Both the position numbers and the translations under genes were made by a program. From the NCBI GenBank assembly GCA_017305535.1, contig JAFKKN010000005.1:1-64000 (forward strand): DNA of 64,000 bases, written 5' to 3'. Positions 61,243-64,000 of this stretch are shown here, one piece after another; position 1 is the first letter of the stretch, and each line of letters starts with the position of its first letter. The notes under the pieces are model-generated. The model saw nothing but the letters and a program-made list of their open reading frames with translations. It ran no database searches and was not told the origin of the DNA. This DNA comes from Hyphomicrobiales bacterium (GTDB lineage Bacteria > Pseudomonadota > Alphaproteobacteria > Rhizobiales > Xanthobacteraceae).

Positions 61243-63261
61243 ATGTTCAAACGTATCCTGATCGCCAACCGCGGCGAGATCGCCTGCCGGATCATCAAAA
61301 CCGCCCGCCGCATGGGTATCGAGACTGTCGCGGTCTATTCCGAGGCGGATCGCAACGCGCTGCATGTCGAAATGGCCGACGAGGCGGTGCTGATCGGCCC
61401 GCCCGCTGCCGCCGAGAGCTACCTGCTGATCGACAAGATCCTCGATGCCTGCCGCAAGACCGGCGCCGAGGCGGTACATCCCGGGTACGGCTTCCTGTCG
61501 GAGCGTGAAGCCTTCCCGAAGGCGCTGGCGGATGCCGGCATCGTTTTCATCGGTCCGAACCCCGGCGCCATCGCAGCGATGGGCGACAAGATCGAATCCA
61601 AGAAGGCGGCGGCCAAGGCCAAGGTTTCCACTGTGCCGGGCTTCCTCGGCGTGATCGAGGACGACAAGCATGCCGTGAAGATCGCCGACGAGATCGGCTA
61701 TCCGGTGATGATCAAGGCCTCGGCTGGCGGCGGCGGCAAGGGCATGCGCATCGCCCATTCCAAGGGCGAGGTCGCGGAAGGCTTCAATCTCGCCAAGGCG
61801 GAGGCGAAAGCCTCGTTCGGTGACGACCGCGTTTTCATTGAAAAATTCATCGTCAATCCGCGCCACATCGAAATTCAGGTGCTGGGCGACAAGCACGGCA
61901 ACGTCATCTATCTCGGCGAGCGCGAATGTTCGATTCAGCGCCGCAACCAGAAGGTCATCGAGGAGGCGCCGTCGCCGCTGCTCGACGAAGCCACCCGCCG
62001 CGCAATGGGCGAGCAGGCGGTGGCGCTGGCCAAGGCGGTCAACTACGATTCCGCCGGCACGGTGGAGTTCGTCGCGGGGCAAGACAAGAGCTTCTATTTC
62101 CTCGAGATGAATACCCGCTTGCAGGTCGAGCATCCGGTGACCGAATTGATCACCGGTATCGATCTGGTCGAGCAGATGATCCGCGTCGCCGCCGGCGAGA
62201 AGCTCAAGCTGACACAAAAGGACATCACGCTGACTGGCTGGGCTGTGGAATCGCGCGTCTACGCCGAAGACCCGTTCCGCAACTTCCTGCCGTCGATCGG
62301 CCGTCTGGTGAAATATCGGCCGCCGGAGGAAAGCAACGCCGACGGCATCACCGTGCGCAACGATACCGGCGTCTACGAGGGTGGCGAGATCTCGATCTAT
62401 TACGATCCGATGATCGCCAAGCTCGTCACCCACGCGCCGTCGCGCGCCGCCGCCATCGAGGCGCAGTCGCAGGCGCTCGATGCGTTCTATGTCGACGGCA
62501 TCCGCCACAACATTCCGTTCCTTTCGGCGCTGATGAATCATCCGCGCTGGCGGGAGGGCAATCTCTCCACCGGCTTCATCGCCGAGGAGTTTCCCAACGG
62601 TTTCTCCGGCCGCGTGCCGGAAGGCGAAACGGCGCGGCGCATCGCTGCGGTCGCGGCCGCCATCGATCATGTATTCGGTGAGCGCAAGCGGCAGATTTCC
62701 GGTCAGATGATCGGCCGCCCGGTGAAGCGCGAGCAGCGCCGCGCAGTGTGGCTCGACCGCGAGGAGATCGGGCTTGAGGTCGCCCGTAACGACGCGGGCG
62801 CCATCGTCGTCCGCTTCGTCGATGCCGACGGCGCGCTGGGCCAGCCGCACGAACTGATGTCGTCCTGGGCGCCGGGAATGCCGGTGTGGCACGGCACGCT
62901 CGACGGCGTCACGCTGGCGGTGCAGGTACGGCCGATGGACAATGGCATCCGGCTCGCGCATCAGGGCATCGAGATCACCGTCAACGTCTACACCGAGACC
63001 GAGGCCACGGCCGCCCGGCTGATGCCGATCAACACCGCTGCCGACACCGGCAAGAAGCTCCTGTGTCCGATGCCGGGACTGGTGGTGTCGATCGCCGTGA
63101 CTGAGGGGCAGGAGGTCAAGGCCGGCGAGGCGCTGGCCGTGGTCGAGGCCATGAAGATGCAGAACGTACTGCGCGCCGAGCGTGACGGCACGGTGAAGAA
63201 AATCCATACCGCGCCCGGCGCAACGCTGGCGGTGGATGCCCTGATCCTCGAATTCGCCTGA
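61243..63261 (+). CDS. pccA: Acyl-CoA (propionyl-CoA-like) carboxylase alpha subunit with biotin carrier
   Basis: The 672-residue protein has a biotin carboxylase N-terminal domain (FKRILIANRGEIACRIIKTA), an ATP-grasp domain with ASAGGGGKGMRIAHSK, EMNTRLQVEHPVTELITGID, a linker (BT-like) domain, and a biotin carrier domain with Lys638 in VVEAMKMQNVL. It carboxylates biotin and partners with a beta subunit; the candidate PccB is 29 kb away. Length and domain order favour propionyl-CoA carboxylase alpha over acetyl-CoA carboxylase AccC. It is divergent from the phosphatase gene. Confidence 0.93.
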   Translation: MFKRILIANRGEIACRIIKTARRMGIETVAVYSEADRNALHVEMADEAVLIGPPAAAESYLLIDKILDACRKTGAEAVHPGYGFLSEREAFPKALADAGIVFIGPNPGAIAAMGDKIESKKAAAKAKVSTVPGFLGVIEDDKHAVKIADEIGYPVMIKASAGGGGKGMRIAHSKGEVAEGFNLAKAEAKASFGDDRVFIEKFIVNPRHIEIQVLGDKHGNVIYLGERECSIQRRNQKVIEEAPSPLLDEATRRAMGEQAVALAKAVNYDSAGTVEFVAGQDKSFYFLEMNTRLQVEHPVTELITGIDLVEQMIRVAAGEKLKLTQKDITLTGWAVESRVYAEDPFRNFLPSIGRLVKYRPPEESNADGITVRNDTGVYEGGEISIYYDPMIAKLVTHAPSRAAAIEAQSQALDAFYVDGIRHNIPFLSALMNHPRWREGNLSTGFIAEEFPNGFSGRVPEGETARRIAAVAAAIDHVFGERKRQISGQMIGRPVKREQRRAVWLDREEIGLEVARNDAGAIVVRFVDADGALGQPHELMSSWAPGMPVWHGTLDGVTLAVQVRPMDNGIRLAHQGIEITVNVYTETEATAARLMPINTAADTGKKLLCPMPGLVVSIAVTEGQEVKAGEALAVVEAMKMQNVLRAERDGTVKKIHTAPGATLAVDALILEFA

Positions 63262-63270
63262 GGTCGGATC

Positions 63271-64000
63271 ATGGCGTGGCGAACCCGGCGCGAGGCCCTG
63301 CGGGCGATCCTGTCGGGGAACCGCTGCGTCCGCCCGGCGTCGGTCCATGACGCGCTCTCGATCCGCATCGCCGAGGATATCGGCTTCGAGGTCGGAATGC
63401 TGGGCGGCTCGGTAGCGTCGCTGGCGGTGCTGGGCGATCCCGACCTGACCCTGATCACGCTGACCGAACTGGCCGAGCAGGTGCGGCGGATGTCGCGCGC
63501 GGCGTCGCTGCCGGTGCTGATCGACGCCGACCACGGCTACGGCAATGCCCTCAACGTGCGGCGCACCGTCGAGGAACTGGATGCCGCCGGCGCGGCGGGG
63601 TTGACCATCGAGGACACGCTGCTGCCGCAGGCGTTCGGGCAGGCGAAGCCGCAACTGATTGCGGTGGAGGAAGGCGTCGGCAAGATGAAGGCCGCGTGCG
63701 AGGCCCGCCGCGATCCGTCGCTGGTCGTGATCGGTCGCACCGGTGCCGCCGGCATCACTTCGGTTGCGGACGCCATCGCCCGTGCGCAAGCCTATGAGGC
63801 CACCGGCGTCGACGCGCTGTTCTTCACCGGCATCAAGATCCGCGCCGATCTCGAAGCGATCGTGGCTGCGACCCGGCTACCGATCGTGCTCGGCAGTCCC
63901 GGCGACGCGATCAGCGATGGCGATTATCTCGGCAGCCAGCGGGTGCGAATCGCGGTGCAGGGCCACGCGCCGATCGCTGCAGCGGTTCAGGCCGTCCACG
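63271..64000 (+). CDS. ICL/PEP mutase family protein, oxaloacetate decarboxylase-like (3' end outside window)
   Basis: The frame opens at the ATG of MAWRTRREALRAILSGNRC, nine bases after pccA, and is still open at the window end after 243 codons. Motifs PASVHDALSIRIAEDIGFEV, DADHGYGNALN and LTIEDTLLPQ match the ICL/PEPM subgroup that includes Pseudomonas oxaloacetate decarboxylase, with the Mg-binding DADHG. A reaction on oxaloacetate or a related 2-oxo acid is likely. It is probably co-transcribed with pccA. This is the second ICL/PEPM gene in the window (also 35194). Confidence 0.88.
   Translation, partial: MAWRTRREALRAILSGNRCVRPASVHDALSIRIAEDIGFEVGMLGGSVASLAVLGDPDLTLITLTELAEQVRRMSRAASLPVLIDADHGYGNALNVRRTVEELDAAGAAGLTIEDTLLPQAFGQAKPQLIAVEEGVGKMKAACEARRDPSLVVIGRTGAAGITSVADAIARAQAYEATGVDALFFTGIKIRADLEAIVAATRLPIVLGSPGDAISDGDYLGSQRVRIAVQGHAPIAAAVQAVH

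Noticed and set aside
61216-63789. 857-codon minus-strand frame opposite pccA
   Set aside because: Composition is that of a reverse-complement shadow (Arg/Asp/His-rich, repetitive), and it covers a certain biotin carboxylase gene.

Overview
The window is high-GC alphaproteobacterial chromosome. The gene order of the ribosomal block, protein-level resemblance, the dispersed palindromic repeats and the metabolic genes all suggest a Nitrobacteraceae (Bradyrhizobiaceae) member, such as a Rhodopseudomonas-, Bradyrhizobium- or Tardiphaga-like organism. The genus is inference; no database search was possible. I see no phage, insertion sequence, CRISPR array or integrase.

1-15.4 kb: the str/S10/spc/alpha ribosomal superoperon, all on the + strand. 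It starts inside tuf and runs rpsJ-rplCDWB-rpsS-rplV-rpsC-rplP-rpmC-rpsQ-rplNXE-rpsN-rpsH-rplFR-rpsE-rpmD-rplO-secY-adk-rpsM-rpsK-rpoA-rplQ, ending at a strong intrinsic terminator. Its oddities are an adenylate kinase with a histone-H1-like Lys/Ala tail of about 118 residues, three perfect hairpins in gene gaps, and palindromic repeat remnants between rpmD, rplO and secY.

15.6-31.9 kb: mixed chromosomal genes. A saccharopine-reductase-like gene and an SDR are transcribed divergently from a TetR regulator. An OprO/P-type porin follows, then a quinone-oxidoreductase-like MDR divergent from an HxlR regulator. A + strand run carries a Do-family protease, rarA, a TPR protein, an RluC-type pseudouridine synthase, a small secreted protein, an ATP12 chaperone, and a FliK-like protein with a FlhB C-terminal-domain protein. 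A complete class D beta-lactamase, an EthD protein and a DUF4260 membrane protein close the region.

32.0-46.2 kb: acyl-CoA metabolism. A carboxylase beta subunit (pccB-like) is followed by small barrel and secreted proteins, a TRIC channel, and an ICL/PEP-mutase family enzyme. Then comes a catabolic cluster: fused indolepyruvate:ferredoxin oxidoreductase, SCP2-type thiolase, DUF35 Zn-ribbon/OB protein, MaoC hydratase, SDR, DHDPS-family lyase and NUDIX hydrolase. This set could make and degrade an acyl-CoA by a beta-oxidation-like route, and it is the best candidate here for an undescribed pathway.

46.5-64.0 kb: a type II quinohemoprotein alcohol dehydrogenase and an orphan PAS histidine kinase, several small secreted Gly/His/aromatic-rich proteins around a tRNA-Arg(UCG), class III alcohol/formaldehyde dehydrogenase, a DMT exporter, photolyase, 1-Cys peroxiredoxin, a secreted alkaline-phosphatase-superfamily enzyme, the biotin-carrying carboxylase alpha subunit (pccA-like), and the start of an oxaloacetate-decarboxylase-like ICL/PEPM enzyme cut by the window end. 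A palindromic repeat of about 125 bp recurs in three full copies and several fragments across the window.
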